Below, piece after piece: positions 1-8,027 of a DNA stretch of 40,810 nucleotides. Every line of letters begins with the position of its first letter. Positions within the stretch are counted from its first letter, which is position 1. The DNA comes from Nostoc sp. GT001. GTDB lineage: Bacteria; Cyanobacteriota; Cyanobacteriia; Cyanobacteriales; Nostocaceae. A program made the translations under genes and the position numbers. The stretch covers positions 3,194,813-3,235,622 of the forward strand of contig NZ_JAUDRJ010000003.1 of assembly GCF_030382115.1 (NCBI RefSeq), read 5' to 3'. Under the pieces are notes generated by a model that worked only from the letters and a program-made list of their open reading frames with translations, was not told the origin of the DNA and did no database searches.

Positions 1-470
1 ACCTTAGCTACTTTGGTTTTCTGCGCTGGCTGTATCTGGCTTTTACAAGTCTTGTTGGCACTGATGCACGATCCGCCACAGGGTATGCCTTTTTTGCAAG
101 ACTTTGGCTGTTTTGTAGCTGTTGCAAACTCTAATAGCGTTTCGCTAAAACTAGCTACTTGGTTGGGATTGAGGAGTGAGTAGCTAATATCAGAATCTGT
201 GATTTTAAATCTGAGGCGCTTAGTTAATTTGGGGCTAACTTTATCTTTAAAAATCCCTACGATGTCACCCGATTCATTAATGTAAGCCTCTGGAATTGCT
301 GTAATCCCGTCTGTATAGGAAGATTCCAGAATTTGCTTTAGGTCAAGCAGTGACTGCTTATCTTTGATTTGGGTTTTACCTTCCGCAAACTCAATGGCGC
401 GATCGCACAACAGTCGCGTGACGAATAAACCGACAAACTTATATTCTTTTTCGCTAAACTGTAGTGGCAT
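1..470 (-). CDS. Partial phage-associated protein with Cys-rich motif (3' end outside window)
   Basis: An open frame reads from ATG at 470 to the window edge (156 complete codons, no stop). It begins MPLQFSEKEYKFVGLF and continues as ordinary soluble protein. Near the window edge is a compact cysteine motif, CKKGIPCGGSCIS followed by KTCKS. The gene lies 18 bases downstream of the portal gene on the same strand, the place where Mu-like phages keep a head-morphogenesis (MuF-type) gene. That role is inferred from position only, since the visible part shows no domain I can name. The cysteine motif could bind metal or form a disulfide knot. Only the N-terminal part is present, so the real length is unknown. 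Confidence 0.6.
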   Translation of the reverse strand, partial: MPLQFSEKEYKFVGLFVTRLLCDRAIEFAEGKTQIKDKQSLLDLKQILESSYTDGITAIPEAYINESGDIVGIFKDKVSPKLTKRLRFKITDSDISYSLLNPNQVASFSETLLEFATATKQPKSCKKGIPCGGSCISANKTCKSQIQPAQKTKVAK

Positions 471-488
471 TCGGTGAGGCTTATAGTT

Positions 489-2549
489 TTACGCCTCTAG
501 GTTTCCCGCCTCATTCAGTACCTCAAACCTACCCCCAGCTTCGGTTGCCATCATCGCCTGTGCCATAAGTTCAGTGAAGTCTTGGGTATTGAGTTTGGGG
601 AACAGATCAAAGAGGCGATCGCGCACCTCTTCAAAACTCTCCGATTCCTGTACCAATCCCCGTATCTGCTCAATCCAGTCAGTGATGATAGGTGCAGAAC
701 GCTCCTGTAACTGCTGGGCATACAAATCAACCCCATCCAAGTCTAGCTCTGCAAAATTGGTAGCGATGGGGAGTGAGCGGGAAGTAGAGAGGGAGACAGG
801 GGGCTGACGCTTGTACTGTTCTAGACTCTCAACTGTTACTTCCTGGATTCCGCCGAAGAAATCAACAGGCATTTCCTGAAGATATGCAAGCTTGGCTGCC
901 TTCAGGTTTTCGTAACCAAGCATGAATTTATGCTCGTCGAAGTCCCCGTCTTCCGGGGAAACTTGGGATATTTGGAAAATGCGATCGCTCCCCTCTGGCT
1001 CGTCTTTAAGCAGTCCAGGGTAAATGTAGCAGTCGAGCGCTTCACCATCAGCGCCCACGTAGTTGCGTATATGGGCATAGCCAGAGCGCAGTTTTTTAGA
1101 ATTCTTGCGACCAGGAAACCTAACCTGTCCGGGCAAAAACTCCACACCAATCGACAAACTCTGCCACTTTAGCACTCGGTCAATGATGCTACCGAAATCG
1201 ACTACTTCTGACATATCAGCAGTGTCATTCGACTGTACGCCCGAATTAGTCAGAAACTGCTCGTCTGTTGCCTCTCCCCCCTGTTCTACTTCTTCGTAAT
1301 GGTCGCCGTAAATCTCGGTGACGGCTTCCTTCTTGAGCTTAAAGCCCATATCAAACAGGGTCTTATCGCGGTTTGAGCGTCCGTTGAGGTCTTCCGCTTC
1401 CTCGAAGTTGCGCCATAAACGTGGCGGTTTGGCATCGGGCAGGTTCAATTGAACATCCCACTTGATGAGCGTCCGATTGAGGGTGTCGCTGAGTAAATCA
1501 GAGTCGGCTTTGGTTAATTCCTTCCGCACTTCATTATGGGTGTTGGCAGCTGCGTAACTCCCTCTACTGCCTATTTCAGTAGTTAGCGTCTCACCTAGCA
1601 CCGTCTTGCTCATCTCAGAATCCATGTATTTGCACAGGGATTCATAGCAATCGATACTACCGGAGCGGGAAGCTTCTAGTAGCATGATTTCTATGTCTTC
1701 GGGGATAGAAACGGCAGCATCAGTGGCGATCGCCTCCAATGCCTCAAGCAGGGTACTTTTCTGCTGTGCAGTAGCCCCACGCTTGTATTTGCCGATCGCA
1801 GTAGGAGAGGCGAACTTGTCAACGAATTGCAGCCAGAATTTAATCCCCTGCTTTTTGAAGAAAACGTTCCACCAGAGTGTACGCCCCAATCCCGTGCCAT
1901 AAGGATTGTCGTCAGTTGCACCGCAGATGTGAGTCAGGAACTTGCGGGGATGAAGCTTAGTAACCGCTTCCCCGTCGATCATGTCCTCTAGGGTCAACAT
2001 CCTTAATTCCCACTTTCCCGCCTCGTTGATGGCGAAATTGAAGCGCTGCTGGTTTCTGGCTTTGATCTGATTGGGGTAAAATTCTTTACCGTCCTCGCCC
2101 CAGAGAATTTCTGCTGGCTTAAAGCCTTTCAGGACAGCATCAAGCAAGTTGTAACAGGTTCTATCAAAGCCAGTTGCCAAGAGGTCGTCATCATCCGCTC
2201 TACTAGCAAGGCTTTGGAGATGGTATTTCACCATGTCTGCTGCCTTCTGGTCAATCTTATCCTTTGAAGCAGGTTCCACCGACCACTCACGGGCTATCAC
2301 AGCCAGATACCGCTTTTGCAAAACTGAGTGACAGTGCCCGTCCTTGAGCAGATCGTCGTAAGCTTTATACTCCCCTTTCCCCCGTCCCTGGAGAACATCA
2401 TCAGGATTGAGCAAACGCGACCCCAAAAGCAGCATATAGGGATCGCGTTTGACTGAGGCTATCTCTGTATCGAAGTTGCGGGGGAGGGAGGGCGGCATTT
2501 GAGTGAGGGTGAGGGAAAGCCGGAAACCCCGGCTAGGTGCATGAATCAT
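489..2549 (-). CDS. Phage portal protein, DUF935/Mu gp29-like, with inserted pyrophosphatase-like domain
   Basis: The protein (686 aa) is the presumed head portal through which DNA is packaged. Residues about 30-420 look like the DUF935 (Mu gp29-like) portal core, with KGFKPAEILW near 141, NPYGTG near 215 and SRGSYAAANTH near 328. Residues about 465-580 hold a second module (GYAHIRNYVGADGEALDCYI, then FDEHKFMLGY) that resembles the inorganic-pyrophosphatase-like domain seen in other phage proteins. The last 85 residues return to the helical tail usual for DUF935 (FPKLNTQDF...ATEAGGRFEV), so the module appears inserted rather than appended. The start at 2549 has no clear ribosome site; Met18 (2498) is an alternative. 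The terminase genes lie upstream on the same strand, separated by small genes. Confidence 0.85.
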   Translation of the reverse strand: MIHAPSRGFRLSLTLTQMPPSLPRNFDTEIASVKRDPYMLLLGSRLLNPDDVLQGRGKGEYKAYDDLLKDGHCHSVLQKRYLAVIAREWSVEPASKDKIDQKAADMVKYHLQSLASRADDDDLLATGFDRTCYNLLDAVLKGFKPAEILWGEDGKEFYPNQIKARNQQRFNFAINEAGKWELRMLTLEDMIDGEAVTKLHPRKFLTHICGATDDNPYGTGLGRTLWWNVFFKKQGIKFWLQFVDKFASPTAIGKYKRGATAQQKSTLLEALEAIATDAAVSIPEDIEIMLLEASRSGSIDCYESLCKYMDSEMSKTVLGETLTTEIGSRGSYAAANTHNEVRKELTKADSDLLSDTLNRTLIKWDVQLNLPDAKPPRLWRNFEEAEDLNGRSNRDKTLFDMGFKLKKEAVTEIYGDHYEEVEQGGEATDEQFLTNSGVQSNDTADMSEVVDFGSIIDRVLKWQSLSIGVEFLPGQVRFPGRKNSKKLRSGYAHIRNYVGADGEALDCYIYPGLLKDEPEGSDRIFQISQVSPEDGDFDEHKFMLGYENLKAAKLAYLQEMPVDFFGGIQEVTVESLEQYKRQPPVSLSTSRSLPIATNFAELDLDGVDLYAQQLQERSAPIITDWIEQIRGLVQESESFEEVRDRLFDLFPKLNTQDFTELMAQAMMATEAGGRFEVLNEAGNLEA

Positions 2550-2576
2550 GAAAGATTCAGTGCTAGGGTTCCCTGT

Positions 2577-2601
2577 CTATCTGGCGGAATCCGCCAGATA
2601 G
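2577..2601. repeat. Dispersed hairpin repeat, copy 1
   Basis: An 11-bp perfect stem CTATCTGGCGG / CCGCCAGATAG encloses the loop AAT. It sits just after the stop codon of the 2606-2926 gene and before the portal start. The same hairpin recurs at 10034-10060, 19099-19123 and, in the opposite orientation, at 20040-20070. Confidence 0.9.
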
Positions 2602-2605
2602 CTCC

Positions 2606-2926
2606 TCAAGCGGACATCGGATCGTCGCGTCCAATGCCGAGCGATCGCGGCTGGGTTTTAATGCCTTCCCTGCTTTGTCCACAATAGTGATAAGTTTTAT
2701 CTTTTAAGTTAGCCAAATAAAAGCCAGCTTTTCCACCATTAATCCGAAATAAATTGACAACCACTTGCTGCTCAGTAACACCATAAAGTGCAGTAATGTT
2801 ATCATCTTTAACTGTGTTAGACCCTATGAAAGTATCCGTATTTTTGATAAACCAGCGCCCCGATCTGCACTCAAAAATTCGGAAGTAACTTGGATAGATG
2901 ATAGTGTAGTCATTCATATTCGCCAA
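2606..2926 (-). CDS. Hypothetical protein of the phage region
   Basis: The protein (106 aa) is rich in aromatic and polar residues (TIIYPSYFRIFECRSGRWFI near the start) and has no signal peptide or membrane segment. I do not recognise the family. Met4 (2917) is an equally possible start. It lies between the portal gene and a small acidic protein gene, on the same strand. A hairpin repeat follows its stop directly, and its last residues (GIGRDDPMSA) are low in structure, so the C-terminus may have been altered by the repeat. Confidence 0.5.
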   Translation of the reverse strand: MANMNDYTIIYPSYFRIFECRSGRWFIKNTDTFIGSNTVKDDNITALYGVTEQQVVVNLFRINGGKAGFYLANLKDKTYHYCGQSREGIKTQPRSLGIGRDDPMSA

Positions 2927-2950
2927 ATTTGATAGAATGCATTTAACTAG

Positions 2951-2979
2951 GAAAACCCCTATTGGGGTAGGGGTTTTCG
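2951..2979 (-). terminator. Hairpin terminator after the 2987-3181 gene
   Basis: An 11-bp perfect inverted repeat GAAAACCCCTA / TAGGGGTTTTC surrounds the loop TTGGGG. It begins 8 bases beyond the stop of the small acidic protein gene. The T-rich arms make it work as a terminator in either direction. Confidence 0.7.
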
Positions 2980-2986
2980 CTATGGA

Positions 2987-3181
2987 TTAACCTTCTTGAG
3001 GTTCATCCTGTGAACCGTCGAACTCAGGCGGATTTACTTCGATTTCCCGTTCGCCTGTACCAAGGTTCTCTTTAAACCACCTTTGGTCTTCGGTTAGCGG
3101 GTTTTCGTTTTCAACCTTCTCGAAGATATCAATGTCCGATGGCTTAACATCTTCTTTTTTTCCGTTTCCTGATTGACTCAT
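2987..3181 (-). CDS. Small acidic hypothetical protein
   Basis: The protein (64 aa) is strongly acidic and hydrophilic (DIDIFEKVENENPLTEDQRWF) with no hydrophobic core, so it may be disordered or a binding partner of another protein. Translation is well supported: GGAGGTGA lies 5 bases ahead of the ATG, one of the strongest ribosome sites in the window. A perfect TATAAT at 3229-3234 (minus strand) lies upstream. It is transcribed divergently from the ribbon-helix-helix-like gene at 3364. Function is unknown. Confidence 0.65.
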   Translation of the reverse strand: MSQSGNGKKEDVKPSDIDIFEKVENENPLTEDQRWFKENLGTGEREIEVNPPEFDGSQDEPQEG

Positions 3182-3228
3182 TTACTCACCTCCTTAATTT
3201 GAGGGCGTAACTTTTCCCTCATGTTTTA

Positions 3229-3340
3229 ATTATATGCCGTGGGGACATGGATGTAAAGGGAGTTTGCATAAATAATTTTGTATTTTTAGCCATTTACCAT
3301 CAATAAGTTCTATTCCACGGGGACTTGGCTCTAGTATAGA
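3229..3340. promoter_or_regulatory. Divergent promoter region with repeated operator-like site
   Basis: On the minus strand TATAAT (3234-3229) serves the 2987-3181 gene. On the plus strand TATAGA (3335-3340) serves the gene at 3364. A 14-base element occurs next to each -10 box: CCGTGGGGACATGG at 3237-3250 and CCACGGGGACTTGG at 3315-3328 (11 of 14 identical). Both copies lie where a repressor would block polymerase. The small DNA-binding-like protein encoded at 3364 is the natural candidate ligand (inference). Confidence 0.5.
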
Positions 3341-3363
3341 ATAGAGGCAATAGGAGGTGAATG

Positions 3364-3540
3364 ATGCAAAAAATACGAAATAATCAAGGAAAATTTACTA
3401 CAGACAGAGCAGAGGCGAGAGATGCCAAGCTAAGTTTGAGAATAGAACCATCCGTTTTAGAAAAAATTCAAGCGATGCCAGATTGGCAAGAAAAAGTGCG
3501 ATCGCTGCTTTATCAATGGATTGAGAGTGAAGATCAGTAA
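3364..3540 (+). CDS. Small ribbon-helix-helix-like protein
   Basis: This 58-aa frame starts with ATG at 3364, five bases after a strong AGGAGGT; an ATG at 3361 is too close to the ribosome site. The sequence AKLSLRIEPSVLEKIQAMP, then WQEKVRSLLYQWIESE, has the strand-helix-helix pattern of short CopG/Arc-type regulators, preceded by a basic N-terminal tail (MQKIRNNQGKF). It converges on the large terminase gene and overlaps its end by 7 bases. It probably controls its own divergent promoter region (inference from the paired operator-like repeats). Confidence 0.65.
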   Translation: MQKIRNNQGKFTTDRAEARDAKLSLRIEPSVLEKIQAMPDWQEKVRSLLYQWIESEDQ

Positions 3541-5135
3541 TCCCTCAATCTCGACCCCACACGAGAACTCTTGCCCACGCTTTCAAATTCAACCACCCCG
3601 CCAGCACCGTTATACCCCAGCACCGCCGCATCCCCGACATTAGGGGAACGGTGTAACCGAGCAGTAGTCTTCTTCTTATCCTCAATCTTGGTTTTGCCTG
3701 TGGTGGTTTCCTCGTAGTAAGTTCCCGCCAGATCTTCCATGAGCATTTCTTCGATTTCGCCCAAAGGCGCGATCGCAATCTCTTCATTCCTGAATCCTTC
3801 GCGCAGCATCCAGTAATGTTCCGCTTTCAGGTTAGCAAACAAGCTATTTTCATCTGCCGCTTCTCCCCAGTGCGTACCATCGCCTGGGTATTCACCCTCC
3901 AGTAGCTTTGATAAAGCGCCAGAACCAACGCCAATGATATCCACGTTGATGCTGCCTGGTTTCTCGTCCATCACTTTTGCACCAAGGGCCGCTGCTCTAC
4001 CGACATCTAAGCGATCGCCCTTGGTTGGCATAGTGGCAGCTGCATAAAGTACGGGCCCGCGCCAACTGCTAGTAGCGTGGTCATCCCCGCCGTCACCCAC
4101 ATCCAGCCCGTGCCGCCAGTGGTGGTGTTCTGCCATGAAGTCCCATTTTTGGGGGTCGGCATCGTAACGGGCGCGAGCTTGCAGGAACCAGCTGCGGGGG
4201 ACAATAGATTGCTCTGAATCTACCGGGAATAAGCCCTCAACGCGGGATTGCCAGAATGCTGAATTTTCACCTTTTTTGCGGACTTTTTCAATCCAGGCAA
4301 TTGAGATAGCGCCAGGGATAACATCGCGCTGACACCAATCGGGCCATGCTGATTGTGGCAATACATCCCCTGTTACTGGGTCAATGATTGCAGCTGCGAC
4401 ACTCGGCTTTAGGCGATGAATTTCATCGGCGTGTTTTTCATAAGCCCAGGCAACGTTGATGTGGCTCCAGGCTGAAATACGGTTGTGGCGACGAGCGCAG
4501 GATTTTTCAAAAGGAGTGCCGCCGACTATGGGGTTGCCAATTCGCAAGCCTCGGTTATCGGAGCCAGTTAGACAGCTAGCAAACCCGTCGTCGATTTCTT
4601 CGGTGATGCCGCACGCTTCATCTTGAATTAGCAGTAATTTCTCAGCGTGTTTGCCTTGGAAGCTGTTGCTGTCGTAGTTCCGAGCAGTGAAGCCATAGGC
4701 ACGGGCAGACTCAGAAAACTTTAAAAATAACTCCCCCCTCTCTCCGCCAAGCTTTATCTTGTTCTTATCGTAAAGTTTGCGGACTTCTGACCACAGTATC
4801 TGTTTGACCTGAGATTCAGTAGGAGCTGTACTAATAGCTAAACCGCCAACAGCGAACACCCACCACAGGACAACACAAGCTGAGATAAAACTTTTTCCCA
4901 CGCCATGAGCAGCTTGGACATTGGTTTCTGCTCTGTCCCTGACCGACTCCAGAATCTTAATTTGCTCACCTGTCACTGTTGAGACAGCTAGCACTTCCTG
5001 CACAAACTCAACTGGCTTGGTGGCGTAGTCGGCAAAAGGAACCGCTTCATCTTCGGTTTGGACTAGCCCAAGCGCTGCTGCACACTCTTCGGCAAACTCC
5101 CTCCGGCGCTTATCAGCTACGCTTTCTTTTGACAT
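3534..5135 (-). CDS. Phage terminase large subunit
   Basis: The protein (533 aa) is the packaging motor: an N-terminal ATPase drives DNA into the capsid and a C-terminal RNase H-like nuclease cuts it. Visible motifs are Walker A at 77-82 (HGVGKS), Walker B at 167-174 (LLLIQDEA) with the catalytic acid after it, and the nuclease acids at D345 (LDVGDGGDD) and D399 (VDIIGVG). The length is normal for the family. It overlaps the upstream small-subunit gene by 19 bases, so the two are likely translationally coupled. All key residues are present, so packaging could still be functional. Confidence 0.92.
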   Translation of the reverse strand: MSKESVADKRRREFAEECAAALGLVQTEDEAVPFADYATKPVEFVQEVLAVSTVTGEQIKILESVRDRAETNVQAAHGVGKSFISACVVLWWVFAVGGLAISTAPTESQVKQILWSEVRKLYDKNKIKLGGERGELFLKFSESARAYGFTARNYDSNSFQGKHAEKLLLIQDEACGITEEIDDGFASCLTGSDNRGLRIGNPIVGGTPFEKSCARRHNRISAWSHINVAWAYEKHADEIHRLKPSVAAAIIDPVTGDVLPQSAWPDWCQRDVIPGAISIAWIEKVRKKGENSAFWQSRVEGLFPVDSEQSIVPRSWFLQARARYDADPQKWDFMAEHHHWRHGLDVGDGGDDHATSSWRGPVLYAAATMPTKGDRLDVGRAAALGAKVMDEKPGSINVDIIGVGSGALSKLLEGEYPGDGTHWGEAADENSLFANLKAEHYWMLREGFRNEEIAIAPLGEIEEMLMEDLAGTYYEETTTGKTKIEDKKKTTARLHRSPNVGDAAVLGYNGAGGVVEFESVGKSSRVGSRLRDY

Positions 5136-5599
5136 TGGTCATTCAAGGCGCGGATAAATTCAGCCGGGGAGATACCGAGTGCGATCGCCATATCAGCTAA
5201 ATTGGCGGCAGTTTTGGGCACAAGCTTATTACGCAGTTCGATTAACCGACACAATCCCGTAGCAATGCCACCAATGCCGCGAGTATCTTCCATACTTCCT
5301 GAAAGGATGGCTGAGAGAGAGGCGATCGCGCCGTCAATGATTTCTACTTCATCAATTTCTTGTAACTCGTCACGACGACGATTTGAAAAAGGGGAGCAGG
5401 GATTTCGACTACGCGAAGTTTCCATAGTTTTTGGCTGCACACCATTTTGTGCTTGACGTAATGCTGCCCAACCTTCGTCACTAGCACGTTTCTCAACGGC
5501 ACGCTTAGAGATGCCAAACTTCATTGCGATCGCAGCTAGCGACTCTGTGCCAGTTACATAATCATTTTTTGCTTTATCCCAAGTCTTGGAGTCGATCAC
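5117..5599 (-). CDS. Probable phage terminase small subunit
   Basis: The protein (160 aa) starts with a helix-turn-helix (AAIAMKFGISKRAVEKRASDEGW, about residues 23-45), as expected for the DNA-recognition subunit. A helical region rich in Leu and Ile follows. Its last 19 bases overlap the start of the large terminase gene. The call depends on the helix-turn-helix plus position. A basic stretch (SRSRN...NRRRDE) in the middle is unlike the rest and could be a small repeat insertion. Confidence 0.72.
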   Translation of the reverse strand: MIDSKTWDKAKNDYVTGTESLAAIAMKFGISKRAVEKRASDEGWAALRQAQNGVQPKTMETSRSRNPCSPFSNRRRDELQEIDEVEIIDGAIASLSAILSGSMEDTRGIGGIATGLCRLIELRNKLVPKTAANLADMAIALGISPAEFIRALNDQCQKKA

Positions 5600-5673
5600 C
5601 GCATTACCGCATAATTGGGCGTACCGTATTTCTCTACAGTTCCCTACTGATAAGCTTTAGTGGTAAAATGCGG

Positions 5674-5701
5674 CACTGAATTTTGACGCAAAAATTCAGT
5701 G
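5674..5701 (-). terminator. Hairpin after the 5709-5987 gene
   Basis: The 11-bp perfect inverted repeat CACTGAATTTT / AAAATTCAGTG has a 6-base loop. It lies 8 bases past the stop of the 92-aa gene and upstream of the terminase genes, so it may end one transcript ahead of the packaging genes. Confidence 0.55.
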
Positions 5702-5708
5702 ATGACAG

Positions 5709-5987
5709 TTAAGCGCAAAGCCCTTTCTTGAAAAGTTGCTCATCTTGGGTTCCACCCAAGACCGCACTTTTCGCAGTTTCACTCTTTAGCAATTCGCAAC
5801 TGATAATCTCATCAAACTTTTCACAAGCCCCCAATAAAGCACGCGATCGCTCACTTGCTGGTATCGTTTTCAAATCTTCTTGAGATTTCCTCACTTCCTG
5901 CAAAAGACGCACCACGCACGAAATCTCATCATCTAGAGCGCAGAAATCTTCTGATAATTCCGCAAGATATTCATCACTTATACGCAT
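5709..5987 (-). CDS. Hypothetical helical protein
   Basis: The protein (92 aa) is acidic and apparently all-helical (EYLAELSEDFCALDDEIS, then LLQEVRKSQEDLKTI), with heptad-like spacing suggesting a coiled coil. No known domain is recognised. It is the first gene of the minus-strand phage block, upstream of the terminase pair, where phages often keep small DNA-binding or head-completion genes. That role is only positional. Confidence 0.55.
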   Translation of the reverse strand: MRISDEYLAELSEDFCALDDEISCVVRLLQEVRKSQEDLKTIPASERSRALLGACEKFDEIISCELLKSETAKSAVLGGTQDEQLFKKGLCA

Positions 5988-6127
5988 TATCTAAAAGATA
6001 TTGTGTTTAATATTACTTTTATTTGAAGAGCTTATATTTTTTAACAATCTCAAAAGCTTTGTGAAAAGGGCAAAAACACGATATCACCTGTTTCTGGCTT
6101 GCGTGGAATTACGGCAATGATTCTCAA

Positions 6128-6166
6128 AGCTAACTGGTCAAGAGCTTGATAGTTGACCAGTTAGCT
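6128..6166. promoter_or_regulatory. Perfect inverted repeat in front of the HTH gene
   Basis: AGCTAACTGGTCAA (6128-6141) and TTGACCAGTTAGCT (6153-6166) form a 14-bp perfect inverted repeat with an 11-base spacer, ending 12 bases before the ATG at 6179. No ribosome site is visible there. It could be an operator for the encoded HTH protein or an RNA hairpin covering the start. Confidence 0.55.
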
Positions 6167-6178
6167 TGACACGGTTAC

Positions 6179-6847
6179 ATGAACCCTCGAAAATACGATT
6201 TCGATGGTCTTCGGAGGTCTTCGGGGGTGGATAAAAAGCAAGCGGCTGAATTACTTGGCGTTTCTACACGAACTATCGAGAATTACGCCAGCGAAGGGCG
6301 AATAAACGTTACTTATGTTCAGGGAAAAAACGGCAAGCAAGCTGTTTACAAAGAGAATGAACTTAGAGCGTTGAAAGAAGAATTGGAAACACCCGTGTAT
6401 CGTTCTGTGGTTGCCGCGAATGGTTCCGAAATCGCTTCTTCGGAGGTTTCCGGGGGTTTCGTTCCAACAACCGGAGCCTCCGCAGTTGCTCCACTTGGGG
6501 AAACCCCAGACGCTCGCGGACTCGCTAACGCTACGCTATACGCTAAAGCGTCTCCCCTTGGGAGAAGACCGCACTGCTCGCTTGAGCAAATACCTTTAGC
6601 GCAGTTATTACAGATAGCTGATTCACTTCCGCAGCTTACACCAGTGGCGCGGTGGCTAGCTAGTAATTGGGTGTTGCAAATGGCGGCAGTGCAGCAAATC
6701 GTAATTATTCGTTCAATTCTACTAGTTCTGCTAGATAAGGATAAACTGCCACGATTGAAGCGATTTCAATCAAGGGGTTTCGAGTTTATGCGAGTGAACG
6801 ATAAAAGTAATGAGGAGTGGTTAGTATCAATTCTAGAGTTGCGATGA
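6179..6847 (+). CDS. Helix-turn-helix DNA-binding protein with repeat-derived linker
   Basis: The protein (222 aa) has an N-terminal helix-turn-helix of the MerR/excisionase type (KKQAAELLGVSTRTIENYASEGRI, about residues 19-42). Residues about 102-133 are encoded by a dispersed repeat (bases 6482-6577) and read as low-complexity sequence (PLGETPDARGLANATLYAK). The C-terminal part is helical and hydrophobic (VLQMAAVQQIVIIRSILLVLL), possibly a dimerisation unit or membrane-associated. It lies between the packaging block and the recombinase, a usual place for a lysogeny or excision regulator (inference). A perfect inverted repeat precedes the start. Confidence 0.7.
   Translation: MNPRKYDFDGLRRSSGVDKKQAAELLGVSTRTIENYASEGRINVTYVQGKNGKQAVYKENELRALKEELETPVYRSVVAANGSEIASSEVSGGFVPTTGASAVAPLGETPDARGLANATLYAKASPLGRRPHCSLEQIPLAQLLQIADSLPQLTPVARWLASNWVLQMAAVQQIVIIRSILLVLLDKDKLPRLKRFQSRGFEFMRVNDKSNEEWLVSILELR
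6482..6577 (+). repeat. Dispersed repeat (family GCAGTTGCTC...GACCGCACTGC), copy A, with a second repeat nested inside
   Basis: The outer ends are GCAGTTGCTC (6482-6491) with GGGGAAACCCC (6497-6507), and AAGACCGCACTGC (6565-6577). They match copies B (12669-12708) and C (20094-20134), in which these parts lie next to each other. Here they are separated by about 57 bases of a different repeat (CTAACGCTACGC, then AAAGCGTCTCCCC). The whole array is in frame within the HTH gene. Confidence 0.75.
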
Positions 6848-7025
6848 AAGCAAACGTTCCACGGCGAGAAATATAGCATTAAAGATTGAAAAAATCATTG
6901 CCATAATCGCCCAATCATTTGATTTGAAAAAAGTATTTATTACCAAACTATCACTACTTCTCAGTAGTTGCAAATACTACGAAAACTAGGGCGGGGAATT
7001 CTAATGCAAGTAAAGAACCCTTTAA

Positions 7026-7913
7026 TTGCATTATTTTGGCTTGGAAATTACCACCACGAGTAAAGCTAAAAACCGCCTTGTACAACAGGCTTCAACCGAC
7101 GAACAACTAATCAAAATGTGGCTGCACTCCAAAGCCGCTAGCACTCAAAAAGCCTACGCACGAGAGGCTGAACTTTTTATTCAATTTGTCGGCAAGTCTT
7201 TACAGTTAATCACCATTGCCGATATTCAAGACTACGTAGATGAGCAAGAGGGTAAAGCCCCAGCGACTGTTGCCCGCAGCTTAAATGCAATCAAATCCTT
7301 GTGCAGCTTTGGGCAGCGCATTGGTTATCTACCCTTCAATATCGCTGCTCCCGAACGCGCTCCCAGAATCAAAAACACTACAGCCGAGCGCATTCTTACC
7401 AGAGAGGAAGTAGAGAGCATGATTGTCTCTGCACCATCTGGGCGCGATTTGACAATACTGCTAGTTCTGTACACTGCCGCACCCAGAGTCAGCGAACTGT
7501 GTAGGCTGAAGTGGCGGGATGTACGCCCTGCCGGAGTTAGCGGTCAAATTACAATTTTCGGTAAAGGCGGGAAAACGAGGACGGTATTAATCCCACAGTC
7601 TACTTGGGAAGCACTCAAGTTGTTGAAAAAGCCAAATGCTCTACCTGATGACCCTGTATTCCTCAGTCAAAAAGGTGGTCACATGTCAACATCCCAAGTC
7701 TGGCGGATTGTCAAGGAAGCTGGGGAAAGAGCAGGAATCACAGAAGAAGTTTCCCCGCACTGGTTAAGGCACTGCAACGCGTCTCACTCTCTGGATGCTG
7801 GAGCGCCACTGCACTTGGTGCAGCAAACGCTTGGACACAGCAGTGCTGCAACCACTTCCAAGTACTTGCACGCCAGACCCAACGATTCATCTGGTATGTA
7901 CTTGGGAATATAG
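7026..7913 (+). CDS. Tyrosine recombinase/integrase
   Basis: The protein (295 aa) has a SAM-like core-binding domain (about 27-108) and a catalytic domain with the full residue set: R154 (in AAPRVSEL), K180 (GKGGKTR), H245 and R248 (HWLRH), H271 (LGHSS) and the nucleophile Y280 (TSKYLH). The usual TGLR around the first Arg is AAPR here, a mild deviation. The best in-frame start is TTG at 7026; no ATG precedes the core domain. It is the likely integrase of the element, whose right end is the tRNA-Val fragment at 21134. Integrase and attachment site are 13 kb apart, which is unusual for tRNA-integrating elements. Confidence 0.9.
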   Translation: MHYFGLEITTTSKAKNRLVQQASTDEQLIKMWLHSKAASTQKAYAREAELFIQFVGKSLQLITIADIQDYVDEQEGKAPATVARSLNAIKSLCSFGQRIGYLPFNIAAPERAPRIKNTTAERILTREEVESMIVSAPSGRDLTILLVLYTAAPRVSELCRLKWRDVRPAGVSGQITIFGKGGKTRTVLIPQSTWEALKLLKKPNALPDDPVFLSQKGGHMSTSQVWRIVKEAGERAGITEEVSPHWLRHCNASHSLDAGAPLHLVQQTLGHSSAATTSKYLHARPNDSSGMYLGI

Positions 7914-8027
7914 AGTACAATCAGCTACTAAAATAACTCTTTGGTTATCACACTCATTGGATTGCGCCATCTTCACCGTATGGCGTTTTTTGTGGGAACC
8001 CTAGCGAGGTAGTGCAGTATCCCTTCT

